A stretch of 64,000 nt of DNA from Pseudonocardia oroxyli (GTDB taxonomy: Bacteria; Actinomycetota; Actinomycetes; Mycobacteriales; Pseudonocardiaceae), in contig NZ_FNBE01000021.1 in assembly GCF_900102195.1 (NCBI RefSeq), positions 1-64,000 of the forward strand. The letters are read 5' to 3'. Numbering within the stretch: the stretch's first letter is position 1; every line of letters starts with the position of its first letter. The notes under the pieces were generated by a model. That model ran no database searches and was not told where the DNA came from. It was given only the letters and a program-made list of their open reading frames with translations. Below are positions 42,592 through 52,424 of the stretch, in pieces. A program made the translations under genes and the position numbers.

Positions 42592-43536
42592 TTGAGCGGG
42601 CTGTTCGCACTCCTCGACGACGTGGCCGCGCTCGTGCGGCTCACCGCCGCCTCGCTGGACGACATCGCGGGCGCGGCCGGGCGGGCCGGCGCGAAGGCGG
42701 CGGGCGTCGTGGTCGACGACGCCGCCGTGACCCCCCGCTACGTCCAGGGCCTCAAGCCCCAGCGCGAGCTGAGCATCATCCGCCGGATCGCCGTCGGGTC
42801 GCTGCGCAACAAGCTCCTGTTCATCGTGCCCGCGGCGCTGCTGCTGAGCTGGCTCGCGCCGTGGCTGCTCACGCCGATCCTGATGTGCGGCGGGCTCTAC
42901 CTCTGCTACGAGGGCGCGGAGAAGATCTGGGAGAAGCTCTCCGGGCACGCCCCGGCACCGGAGGAGACGAACGCCGAGGCCGCGGCGGACCCGGTCGCCC
43001 ACGAGAAGAAGGTCGTCTCCGGCGCCGTGCGGACCGACTTCATCCTCTCGGCCGAGATCATGGTCATCGCGCTCAACGAGGTGGCGACCGAGGCCTTCCT
43101 CGCGCGGGCGATCATCCTGGTCGCGGTGGCCATCGGGATCACCGCGCTGGTGTACGGCGTCGTCGCGCTGATCGTGAAGATGGACGACCTCGGGCTCCTG
43201 CTGGCCGACCGCGAGTCGGCCGCGGTGAGCGCGCTGGGCCGCGGGCTGGTGCGCGCCATGCCGATCGTGCTCGCCGTGCTGTCGGTCGTGGGCGTGGTGG
43301 CGATGTTGTGGGTGGGCGGGCACATCCTGCTCGTCGGCGTCGACGAGCTGGGCTTCCACCCGCCCTACGCGCTGGTCCACCACGTCGAGCTGCTGGTGCA
43401 CGACGCCACCGGCCCGCTCGGCGGCGTCCTCGGCTGGCTCACCAACACCGCCCTCTCCGCCGTCGTCGGCGCGGTGGTGGGCGCGATCGTCGTCGCCGTG
43501 CTGCACCTGCTCCCCCGCAAGCGCGCCCACCACTGA
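42592..43536 (+). CDS. DUF808 family membrane protein
   Basis: 314 residues from TTG 42592, preceded by GGGGGAGAG. It begins with the DUF808 hallmark SGLFALLDDVAALVRLTAASLDDIA and continues with about five to six TM helices (LLFIVPAALLLSWLAPWLLTPILMCGG, EIMVIALNEVATEAFLARAIILVAVAIGITALVYG) and a GxxKMDDLGLLL loop. Relatives such as YedI have unknown function. It separates the two halves of the betaine catabolic region. Followed by a large convergent hairpin. Confidence 0.87.
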   Translation: MSGLFALLDDVAALVRLTAASLDDIAGAAGRAGAKAAGVVVDDAAVTPRYVQGLKPQRELSIIRRIAVGSLRNKLLFIVPAALLLSWLAPWLLTPILMCGGLYLCYEGAEKIWEKLSGHAPAPEETNAEAAADPVAHEKKVVSGAVRTDFILSAEIMVIALNEVATEAFLARAIILVAVAIGITALVYGVVALIVKMDDLGLLLADRESAAVSALGRGLVRAMPIVLAVLSVVGVVAMLWVGGHILLVGVDELGFHPPYALVHHVELLVHDATGPLGGVLGWLTNTALSAVVGAVVGAIVVAVLHLLPRKRAHH

Positions 43537-43538
43537 GC

Positions 43539-43597
43539 CCGAGATGAACCTGAGGGCGATGCCGACCATGATCGAACAGGCCTGAGGTTCATCTCGG
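43539..43597. terminator. Convergent hairpin between DUF808 and Rieske genes
   Basis: CCGAGATGAACCTGAGG and CCTGAGGTTCATCTCGG form a 17-bp stem with one mismatch and a ~25-base loop. The hairpin lies between two converging genes and covers the last codons of the Rieske gene; it probably terminates both. Confidence 0.6.
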
Positions 43598-44785
43598 TGG
43601 GGAGAGGCGGGCCCGCACCCAGTGGTGGAACTCGGCGATGTGGTGCTCGCTCGGCACGAGGTTGCCGCCGTTCGCGTACACCCGGCTGCTCATGGCGGGC
43701 TGGGTGCGCTCGCAGGCCGCGAAGTCCTGGCTGTTGACCCGGTGGAACAGCTCGACGGAGCGGTCGACGTCCGCGCCGGACTCCACCACCTCGGGCAGGA
43801 ACAGCCAGTCGCACTCCACCAGCGTGCGGTCCGCCGCCACCGGGGTCATCCGGTGGACGATCACGTGGTCCGGCACGAGGTTCACGAACACGCCGGGGCG
43901 GATCGTGATGGCGAAGTACTTGCGGTCCTGCGCGTCGTCGAGGGTCGGGATGCGGGCGTGGCCCGCGGACCCGTCGACCGTGAAGCCCTCCACCGCGGCG
44001 CCGAACTCCGCGCCGTGGCCCACGTAGTACTGGGCGGCGTAGCCGTCCGCGAACTCCGGGAGCACCTCGGTGAGCTCCGGGTGGATCGTGGCGCAGTGGT
44101 AGCACTCCATGAAGTTCTCGACGATCAGCTTCCAGTTCGACCTCACGTCGTAGCTGATCCGCCGCGCGAGCCGCAGGTTCTCGACGCCGTAGTGGTCGAT
44201 GGACTCCACGTCGCCGAGCCGGGTGACCACGGCGCCGATCACCTCGTCCTCGAACGACGGCGGCTCGGGCGCCACGCACACCCAGACGTAGCCGAGCCAC
44301 TCCCGCACCGCGACGGCGGCGAGGCCGTTGACGACGCGGTCGACGTCCGGCATCTCGGTGAGGTTCGGGGCGGCGATGAGCTTGCCCGTCAGGTCGTAGG
44401 TCCAGGCGTGGTAGGGGCACTGGAGCTTGTTCCGCACCTGCCCCGCGGGCTCCACGCACAGCTGCGCGCCGCGGTGTCGGCAGACGTTGAAGAAGGCCCG
44501 GATGGCCCGGTCCCGCCCCTTCACGACGACGACGGACTCCCGCCCCACCTGCACGGTGCGGTAGGCGCCGGGTGCGTCGAGGTCCGCGGCGAGCGCGACG
44601 CACACCCACCCCGCCTCGACGATCCGCTCCTGCTCCGCCGCGAAGATCGCGGGATCGGTGTACCAGTGGCCCGCCAGCGTCGGGACGAGGCTGGCGGCGG
44701 GCCGTTCGAGCGCGGCGGTGTTCCTGGTCGACTCCGCAAGCTCCGTCTCTGTCATGGTCGACTCCGCGAGCTCCGTCTCGGTCAT
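43589..44785 (-). CDS. gbcA: Rieske non-haem iron oxygenase, glycine betaine demethylase type
   Basis: 398 residues. Rieske cluster ligands CRH...CPYH at ~100-122 (NVCRHRGAQLC, QCPYHAW) and mononuclear iron ligands in NFMECYHCATIHPEL, with a later Asp-containing segment. Closest in pattern to GbcA/stachydrine-type demethylases that turn glycine betaine into dimethylglycine plus formaldehyde with O2. The N-terminus is a perfect tandem duplication of ten residues (MTETELAEST twice), each with its own ATG; the outer ATG 44785 overlaps the upstream stop (ATGA), the inner is 44755. The Rieske ferredoxin encoded two genes upstream is the probable electron donor. Confidence 0.87.
   Translation of the reverse strand: MTETELAESTMTETELAESTRNTAALERPAASLVPTLAGHWYTDPAIFAAEQERIVEAGWVCVALAADLDAPGAYRTVQVGRESVVVVKGRDRAIRAFFNVCRHRGAQLCVEPAGQVRNKLQCPYHAWTYDLTGKLIAAPNLTEMPDVDRVVNGLAAVAVREWLGYVWVCVAPEPPSFEDEVIGAVVTRLGDVESIDHYGVENLRLARRISYDVRSNWKLIVENFMECYHCATIHPELTEVLPEFADGYAAQYYVGHGAEFGAAVEGFTVDGSAGHARIPTLDDAQDRKYFAITIRPGVFVNLVPDHVIVHRMTPVAADRTLVECDWLFLPEVVESGADVDRSVELFHRVNSQDFAACERTQPAMSSRVYANGGNLVPSEHHIAEFHHWVRARLSPPR
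44726..44785 (-). repeat. 30-bp tandem duplication at the start of the Rieske gene
   Basis: Two 30-base units, 44756-44785 and 44726-44755, differ at only a few third positions and encode the same ten residues. Each begins with ATG, so the gene has two equivalent starts. Confidence 0.85.
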
Positions 44786-47166
44786 GGGCGCAGCCGCTTC
44801 CCCTCGGGATCGAACACGGGCTCGGAGACGACGACGGCGGGCAGCCGCTCCCCGACGTACTGCACGGTCAACGCGGTCCCCGACTCGGCCAGGGCGGTCG
44901 GCACCCGGGCGTAGGCGAGGAACGCGTCGATCGATGGGGCGTAGGCCGCGCTGGTCACGTACCCGACGCACGCCTCGCCCGCGAACACCGGCTCGCTCCC
45001 CAGCACCGCGTGGGCGGGGTCGAGCTGGAGCGGGACGAGCCGCCGCCGCGGCTCTGCGAGCGTCGCGGCGGCACCGGGGTACTCCCCCGGCTTCACCGCG
45101 AAGGTCAGCCCCGCCTCGACGGCGGTGTCCTCGCTGGTCATGTCCGCGCCGGAGGCCCGGTACCCCTTCTCCAGACGCAGGCTGGTGAAGGCGTGGCGGC
45201 CCGCGGCGATCATGCCGTGCTCGGCACCGGCGGCCCACAGCGCGTCCCACAGCGCGAGGCCCTGGTCGGCGGAGGTGTAGAGCTCCCAGCCCAGCTCCCC
45301 GACGTAGGACACCCGCAGGGCCAGCACCGGGATCGCGCCGACGTGGATCGTGCGGGCGCGGAAGTAGCCGAACGTGAGGTCGTCGGTCGAGACGGCGGAC
45401 AGGACGTCGAGCGCGCGCGGGCCCCACAGGCCGACTCCGCAGGTCCCGGCCGTGACGTCCCGGACCGACACCCCGGCCGGGGCGAGCCTGCGCAGCCGGT
45501 CGACGTCCACCTCGCCGTTCGCGCCGACCTGGAACAGCTCCGCGCCGAGCCGGGTCACGGTGAGGTCCGACAGCACCCCGCCCGCGGCGGTCAGCATGAG
45601 GGTGTAGACCACCCTGCCCACCGCGACGTCCACCGCGTTGCTGGTCAGGCCGTCGAGGAAGGCGCAGGCCCCGGGTCCGGAGACCTCGACGCGGGTCAGT
45701 GGGGTCATGTCGTAGAGCGCCACCGTCTCGCGGGTGGCGAGGGCCTCCCCGACCGCGATGGGCGACCAGTGCTTCGCGGCCCACGCGTCCCGCTCGGGTG
45801 CCGGTGCGGCGGCGTTGGAGGCGAACCACAGCGGCCGCTCCCAGCCGCCGATCTCGCCGAACACCGCGCCGAGCTCCGCGTGGCGCGGGTGGAACGGCGA
45901 GGTGCTCATCGGGCGCGGGGCCGCGGGCGGGTCCAGCGGGTGGAGGATGTCGTAGACCTCCGCGAAGTTCCGCGAGGCCCGCTGCTCCACGTAGGCGGGC
46001 GAGCGTTGGGCCTCGGTGAACCGGTTGAGGTCGCAGGCGTGCACGTCGAGCGACGGGTGGCCGTCCACCATCCACTCGGCCAGCGCCCGGGCGACGCCGC
46101 AGGAGTGCGTGACCCACACGGCCTCGGCGACCCAGTACCCGGACAGCGTGGGGTGCTCGCCGAGCAGCGGCATGCCGTCCGCGGTGAAGGAGAAGACGCC
46201 GTTGAACCCGTGCTCGATCTCGACGCCCTGCAGGGCCGGGAGCAGGGCCCGAGCGTCGGCGTAGGCCGGGGCCCAGTCCTCGGGGGTGAAGTCGAGCGAC
46301 GACGGCATGTCGGTGTGCGTCGGCAGGTTCGCCGGGTCGACCGGGATCGGCCGGTGCGCGTAGGAGCCGATGCCCAGCCGCGCGCCGAACTCGCGGAAGT
46401 ACAGGTCCTTGTCCTGGTGGCGCAGGATCGGCGCGGCCGCCTCGCGTGTGCCGAGGTCCGCCAGCCCCGGCACCGGCGCGGTGCGGGCGAACTGGTGCGC
46501 CATGGGCAGCAGCGGCGTGGGCAGACCGACCAGCGCGCCGGTCAGCGGGCCCCAGAACCCGGTGCACTGCACCACGAAGTCCGCCGGGAAGGTGTCGGTC
46601 TCGGTGCGGACCGCGGTGACCCGCCCGCCCGCCTGCACGATCTCGACGACCCGCTGCTCCCCGAGGAACCGGGCTCCGCGCGCCGTCGCGCGCCGGGCCT
46701 GGGCCTCCACCGCGCGCGGCGCCTTGGCCAGGCCGTCGGTCGGGATGTGCAGCCCCGCGAGGACCGCGTCCTGCTCGACGAGCGGGTGCAGCCGCGCGCA
46801 CTCCTGCGGCCCCACGACCTGCGCGGGGACACCGATCGAGGCGAGGTGTCCCTGGCGGCGGTGCAGCTCGTCGACCCGCTCCGGCAGGGTCGCGACCTCC
46901 AGCCCGCCGACCTGGTTGAAGCACCACAGGCCGTCGACGTCCAACCCGGAGAGCTTCTCGACCGTGTACCGGGCGAACCGGCCCATGGTGCGGTTCGGGT
47001 TGGCCTGGAACACCAGGCCGGGGGCGTGCGAGGAGGACCCGCCCGGCAGGGCCAGGGCCCCGCGGTCGAGGACCGTCACGTCCGTCCAGCCCCGCTCGGT
47101 CAGCTCGTCCGCGACGGCCGCCCCGACCACACCGGAGCCGATCACGACCACGCGTGGGGAGCTCAT
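44782..47166 (-). CDS. Dimethylglycine/sarcosine dehydrogenase with GcvT-like domain
   Basis: 794 residues from ATG 47166 (ATGA overlap). Residues 1-~370 are a DAO-type flavoprotein: VVVIGSGVVGAAVADEL, SSSHAPGLVFQ (a His at the site of covalent FAD attachment in the family), YWVAEAVWVTHSCGVARALAEWMVDG. After a linker (~380-440) come FAO_M and GCV_T/GCV_T_C folate-binding domains (HPRHAELGAVFGEIGGWERPLWF, LYDMTPLTRVEVSGPGA, RLEKGYRASGADMTSEDTAVEAGL). It oxidatively demethylates dimethylglycine or sarcosine and transfers the one-carbon unit to tetrahydrofolate. Follows the demethylase in the pathway. Confidence 0.88.
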   Translation of the reverse strand: MSSPRVVVIGSGVVGAAVADELTERGWTDVTVLDRGALALPGGSSSHAPGLVFQANPNRTMGRFARYTVEKLSGLDVDGLWCFNQVGGLEVATLPERVDELHRRQGHLASIGVPAQVVGPQECARLHPLVEQDAVLAGLHIPTDGLAKAPRAVEAQARRATARGARFLGEQRVVEIVQAGGRVTAVRTETDTFPADFVVQCTGFWGPLTGALVGLPTPLLPMAHQFARTAPVPGLADLGTREAAAPILRHQDKDLYFREFGARLGIGSYAHRPIPVDPANLPTHTDMPSSLDFTPEDWAPAYADARALLPALQGVEIEHGFNGVFSFTADGMPLLGEHPTLSGYWVAEAVWVTHSCGVARALAEWMVDGHPSLDVHACDLNRFTEAQRSPAYVEQRASRNFAEVYDILHPLDPPAAPRPMSTSPFHPRHAELGAVFGEIGGWERPLWFASNAAAPAPERDAWAAKHWSPIAVGEALATRETVALYDMTPLTRVEVSGPGACAFLDGLTSNAVDVAVGRVVYTLMLTAAGGVLSDLTVTRLGAELFQVGANGEVDVDRLRRLAPAGVSVRDVTAGTCGVGLWGPRALDVLSAVSTDDLTFGYFRARTIHVGAIPVLALRVSYVGELGWELYTSADQGLALWDALWAAGAEHGMIAAGRHAFTSLRLEKGYRASGADMTSEDTAVEAGLTFAVKPGEYPGAAATLAEPRRRLVPLQLDPAHAVLGSEPVFAGEACVGYVTSAAYAPSIDAFLAYARVPTALAESGTALTVQYVGERLPAVVVSEPVFDPEGKRLRP

Positions 47167-47531
47167 GAGGCGGTCGCGCGGCGCGCCGAGAGGGGCAGGT
47201 GCGGGACGGCCGGCGACGAATCGGACAGCTGCAGGTACACCTGCCCGTCGGAGACCACCACGGTGTGCGTGCGGACCGGGTAGGTCGCGATCATCCCGTC
47301 CGCCTCGCCGGTGCGCAGGTCGAAGATCGCCGCGTGGAGCGGGCACTCGACCGCGCAGTCCTCGACGAAGCCCTCGGCGAGCGAGGCGTCCGCGTGGGTG
47401 CAGGTGTCGTCGACGGCGAACAGCTCGCCGTCCTCGGTGTGGAACAACGCCACCGGCGGGCTGCCGGCGAGGTCGCTGAGCTGCAGGGATCCGCCTCGGG
47501 GGAGGTCGGTGAGCTGGCAGGCGTAGATCAT
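47163..47531 (-). CDS. Rieske-type ferredoxin
   Basis: 122 residues from ATG 47531. Rieske fold with ligands CTHADASL and CPLHAAIFD, and end strand RTHTVVVSDGQVYLQL, as in BphA3/NirD-like ferredoxins. It probably feeds electrons to the Rieske demethylase encoded downstream. No reductase gene is in the visible cluster. The stop overlaps the next start (ATGA), so the three genes form one translationally coupled operon. Confidence 0.9.
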   Translation of the reverse strand: MIYACQLTDLPRGGSLQLSDLAGSPPVALFHTEDGELFAVDDTCTHADASLAEGFVEDCAVECPLHAAIFDLRTGEADGMIATYPVRTHTVVVSDGQVYLQLSDSSPAVPHLPLSARRATAS

Positions 47532-47751
47532 GGTGCCGCGTCCTCGTGATGCCGGTGTGACAGACGGGGTGTCAGTGCGTAGTGCGAAACGCTCAGCACG
47601 ACACGCAACACGGTGAGGCCCACGGGGGGAGGCTGTCAAGAGGTTCCGCGCGCCCGAAACCCATCTGTCCGGTTCGGAAAAGCAGAGGTAATACGGCGCT
47701 GGTCCGATCGGCTCAGCGCGGCCCCGACCGCGGGCGGCCCCGAGGACGACG

Positions 47752-47781
47752 AAGGCCCCGCGGCGGATGCCGCGGGGCCTT
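47752..47781 (-). terminator. Terminator of the 36-residue peptide gene
   Basis: AAGGCCCCGCGG, loop CGGATG, CCGCGGGGCCTT: perfect 12-bp stem. It lies 14 bp after the stop of the small peptide gene on the minus strand. The tight stem is the strongest hairpin in the window. Confidence 0.8.
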
Positions 47782-47795
47782 CGGAGGGAACCGGT

Positions 47796-47906
47796 TCAGC
47801 GCGAGCTCGCCCGGCGGCCGCGGTTCCAGCCGCCGAGGACGCCCAGGGCTCCGAGGAGCCCGGAGCTGAACTTGCCGAGGGCGCGTCCGATGTTCTTCAC
47901 GTGCAT
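47796..47906 (-). CDS. 36-residue cationic amphipathic peptide
   Basis: ATG 47906 follows AGGAGAC directly, an excellent ribosome site. The product reads MHVKNIGRALGKFSSGLLGA and continues with LGVLGGWNRGRRASSR: basic N-terminus, a glycine-rich hydrophobic centre and an Arg-rich end, net charge about +8. A strong terminator follows, so it is a free-standing transcription unit. No known family recognised. It could be a membrane-active peptide, an antimicrobial or a small regulatory membrane protein. Confidence 0.7.
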   Translation of the reverse strand: MHVKNIGRALGKFSSGLLGALGVLGGWNRGRRASSR

Positions 47907-48183
47907 GTCTCCTGCGCTGTCCGAGGGGGGCTGGCCCGACCACGTTCTCAAACGGGTGACGAGCCCGCACGCGGGGGCCCGTCCCGGCGCGCCGAGCGGA
48001 GGACGGCGCTGGTCGGGCGCCGACTCCCGGGTGTGTCGCCCGCAGCGCCGCCGCTGGTCACGGGAGCGGGCCCCACCGAAGGTGCTGCGACGAGCGCGTG
48101 GCGTGCGTCGGCGGACGGCTCCGCGGCGCCCTCGGGATGGAATGCTGACGGGGTCCGAGCACTCCCGAGTCAGGAGCACCGCA

Positions 48184-48678
48184 GTGACCGTCACCGTCGT
48201 CGTCGGCAACCCCAAGGCCGGAGGCCGCACCACCGCCGCGGGCACCGCCCTCGCCGAGCAGCTCACCGGCGCCGCCCCCGACCACGTGATCGAGCTGGCC
48301 GAGCTGGGCCCCGGCCTGCTGGGGTGGGGTGACGAGGCGGTCGGCGCCGCGAAGAAGACCGTCCAGGCGTCCTCGCTGGTGGTGTTCGCCAGCCCCACGT
48401 ACAAGGCCACCTACACCGGCCTGCTCAAGCTGTTCCTCGACCAGTTCGAGGGCGGGACCGGGCTGAAGGACGTCGTGGCCGTCCCGCTGATGCTGGGCGG
48501 CGGGCCGACGCACTTCCTCGCCCCGGACCTCACGCTCAAGCCCGTGCTCTCCGAGATCGGCGGCACGTGCGCGCTGCCCGGCCTCTACCTCGTCGACTCG
48601 GCGTGGGACGGCCCGGAGTTGGCGGCCTACGTCGAGCGGTGGAAGCCCGTCGCGGACGCGCTGACCGCACTGCGGTGA
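48184..48678 (+). CDS. NADPH-dependent FMN reductase
   Basis: 164 residues from GTG 48184, with AGGAG seven bases upstream. Flavodoxin-like fold: VTVVVGNPKAGGRTTAAGTALAEQL (FMN phosphate loop), VVFASPTYKATYTGLLKLFLDQF (the SPxY motif), VPLMLGGGPTHFLAPDLTLKPVLSEIGG. It reduces FMN or quinones; similar SsuE-like proteins supply FMNH2 to monooxygenases. The stop overlaps the next gene (GTGA). Confidence 0.9.
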   Translation: MTVTVVVGNPKAGGRTTAAGTALAEQLTGAAPDHVIELAELGPGLLGWGDEAVGAAKKTVQASSLVVFASPTYKATYTGLLKLFLDQFEGGTGLKDVVAVPLMLGGGPTHFLAPDLTLKPVLSEIGGTCALPGLYLVDSAWDGPELAAYVERWKPVADALTALR

Positions 48679-49016
48679 GCGAGACCGCGGACCCCGCCCT
48701 GGGTGCCCTGCGTGCGCTCGGCGCGCAGCTCGACCGCACCATGGCCGAGCTGACGCAGGCCCGCGAGCGCGTGGCGGAGCTGGAGCGGCTGCGCGCCGGG
48801 GGCACGAGCTGGCACGCCATCGTCGAACGCGAGGACCGGCCGCTGATCGTCGAGGCCCTCGCCCGCGCGCTCGACGACCTCGGCGCCGTCGGCGGGCGGT
48901 TCCGGCGGGAGGAGGCACGCGCCCTGCAGCGCGAGCAGGTCTCGATCACCCGGATCGGGAAGCTGTTCGGGGTGAGCCGCCAGCGGGTCTCCGCGATCCT
49001 GTCCGACTCGCGCTGA
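48675..49016 (+). CDS. Small HTH/coiled-coil DNA-binding protein
   Basis: 113 residues from GTG 48675 (GTGA overlap). N-terminal coiled coil (LGAQLDRTMAELTQARERVAELERLR), then SWHAIVEREDRPLIVEALARALDDL, and a C-terminal HTH (ISITRIGKLFGVSRQRVSAILSDSR-like). The HTH resembles sigma-factor region 4 or small actinobacterial repressors. Probably controls the FMN reductase gene or its targets; no named family. Confidence 0.7.
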   Translation: MSETADPALGALRALGAQLDRTMAELTQARERVAELERLRAGGTSWHAIVEREDRPLIVEALARALDDLGAVGGRFRREEARALQREQVSITRIGKLFGVSRQRVSAILSDSR

Positions 49017-49025
49017 GCCGGGCCG

Positions 49026-49691
49026 TCAGCCCGCCTCGGTGACCTGCACCCCGTGGGCGGCGAGGAACAGTGCACCCACGGAGACGAGCTGGTCGGGCCC
49101 GATCCGGGTGCCGGCGAGGGCGAGCGGGCCGCGGATCGAGTCCAACGTCGAGCCGTGCAGGTCGGTGCCCGCCAGCCGGGCGTCGTCCAGCACGGCGTCG
49201 GTGAGGTCGCAGCGACGCAGCGCGCAGTCCTTCGCGGTGAACCGGTAGAGGTCCGCACCGCGCAGCACCGTGTCCTCGACGTGCAGGAACGTGCCCTTGG
49301 CCATTCGCAGCCGGACGAGGTCGGCGCGCGAGCCCTCGATGCGGACGTCCGTGAGGCCGGCCCCGTTCAGCTCGGCGCCGGTGAACCGGCAGTCGGTGAA
49401 GGTGACCCGGGTGAACACCGCGTCGTCCAGCACCGCGCCGGAGAGGTCGCAGTTCACGAACTCGGTGTCCCGGCAGTGCAGGCCGGACAGGGTGCGCCCG
49501 GACAGGGTCACCCCGCGCAGCCGGCACTCGTGCAGCCGCAGGTCCGCGACGTGCTCGGGGAACTCCGTGTCCGGCCCCGCCTCCACCCCGTCCCAGACCG
49601 CCCCGTCCTCGGGCGCCGGAGCGGGGTCGAAGCGGGGCGGGAGGTCGGGGCGGTCGGGTGCGGTCTTGGTCGTACGCGGCTTGCGGGGCAC
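49026..49691 (-). CDS. Pentapeptide-repeat protein
   Basis: 221 residues. After a basic/Pro-rich start, residues ~50-205 are a right-handed quadrilateral beta-helix of A(D/N)LXX-type repeats: RLHECRLRGVTLSGRTLSGLHC, FVNCDLSGAVLDDAVFTRVTF, GAELNGAGLTDVRIEGS, GADLYRFTAKDCALRRCDLTDAVLDDARLAGTDLHGS. Such proteins can mimic DNA and protect gyrase, but many have unknown roles. It stands alone between the HTH gene and palindrome copy 3. Confidence 0.88.
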   Translation of the reverse strand: MPRKPRTTKTAPDRPDLPPRFDPAPAPEDGAVWDGVEAGPDTEFPEHVADLRLHECRLRGVTLSGRTLSGLHCRDTEFVNCDLSGAVLDDAVFTRVTFTDCRFTGAELNGAGLTDVRIEGSRADLVRLRMAKGTFLHVEDTVLRGADLYRFTAKDCALRRCDLTDAVLDDARLAGTDLHGSTLDSIRGPLALAGTRIGPDQLVSVGALFLAAHGVQVTEAG

Positions 49692-49716
49692 CCCGGCACG
49701 GTAGTGCCCACCCCGA

Positions 49717-49762
49717 CCCGTGAGTGGCGATGGTCGCCAGAGCGACCATCGCCACTCACGGG
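49717..49762. repeat. Dispersed palindrome, copy 3
   Basis: Perfect 21-base arms CCCGTGAGTGGCGATGGTCGC and complement around loop CAGA. It lies 6 bp after the stop of the minus-strand glutamine synthetase gene and is very similar to the copies at 29419 and 32791. The arms are kept while the loops differ. Confidence 0.85.
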
Positions 49763-49767
49763 TTCGG

Positions 49768-51936
<2,169 letters not shown>

Positions 51937-52088
51937 GGGGCGGTCCTCTGCTTCGGGGCTCTGGTCTCGCGCCTGAGCCTGCGGAGCCGAACACCCGAAC
52001 GGGTTGCCGACACATGACGTTCACGTCTCCTAACAGGACGGAGCGTGACGTCGGCGGGTCGTCCGGGGAACCCTCCCCCGGCGCATCG

Positions 52089-52355
52089 TCAGTTCTGACG
52101 ACTCCGCCGGTGGTGCAGCACCATCGCCGGGCGGACGAGCAGGGCGAGAGCCGCGAGGGGCAGGAAGACCGCGGGCGGCGCCCCGAGCGTGACGGCGACG
52201 ATCGTGGCGACCGCCAGCAGGACCATCAGGGCGGCGCCGACGGCGACCAGCCGGACGTTCAGGGGGCGGGGGACCACGCGGGTCCGCCTCGGCACCACGA
52301 GGCAGGCCAGCGTCTGGGTGCGGAACTCCCGAGCTACCGGTCCTGCGTTAGCCAT
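52089..52355 (-). CDS. Small two-TM membrane protein
   Basis: 88 residues. A basic N-terminus (REFRTQTLACLVVPRRTRVVPRPLNVR) precedes two TM helices (LVAVGAALMVLLAVATIVAVTLG and AVFLPLAALALLVRPAMVL) and an Arg/His tail. No family recognised. It lies 69 bp downstream of nothing on its strand and is divergent from glutamine synthetase-side DNA; probably its own unit. Confidence 0.6.
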   Translation of the reverse strand: MANAGPVAREFRTQTLACLVVPRRTRVVPRPLNVRLVAVGAALMVLLAVATIVAVTLGAPPAVFLPLAALALLVRPAMVLHHRRSRQN

Positions 52356-52424
52356 GTCTAATGGTGCCCCGCGGCGAGCCTACGAAACAAGGAGAATCTC
52401 AGTGTGAGACGGGGATCTCCCCGG

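Noticed and set aside
38640-42665. A single 1341-residue minus-strand frame
   Set aside because: Only the 3' third (the APC permease from 40151) is protein-like. The upstream part is the out-of-frame shadow of the aldehyde dehydrogenase and IclR genes.
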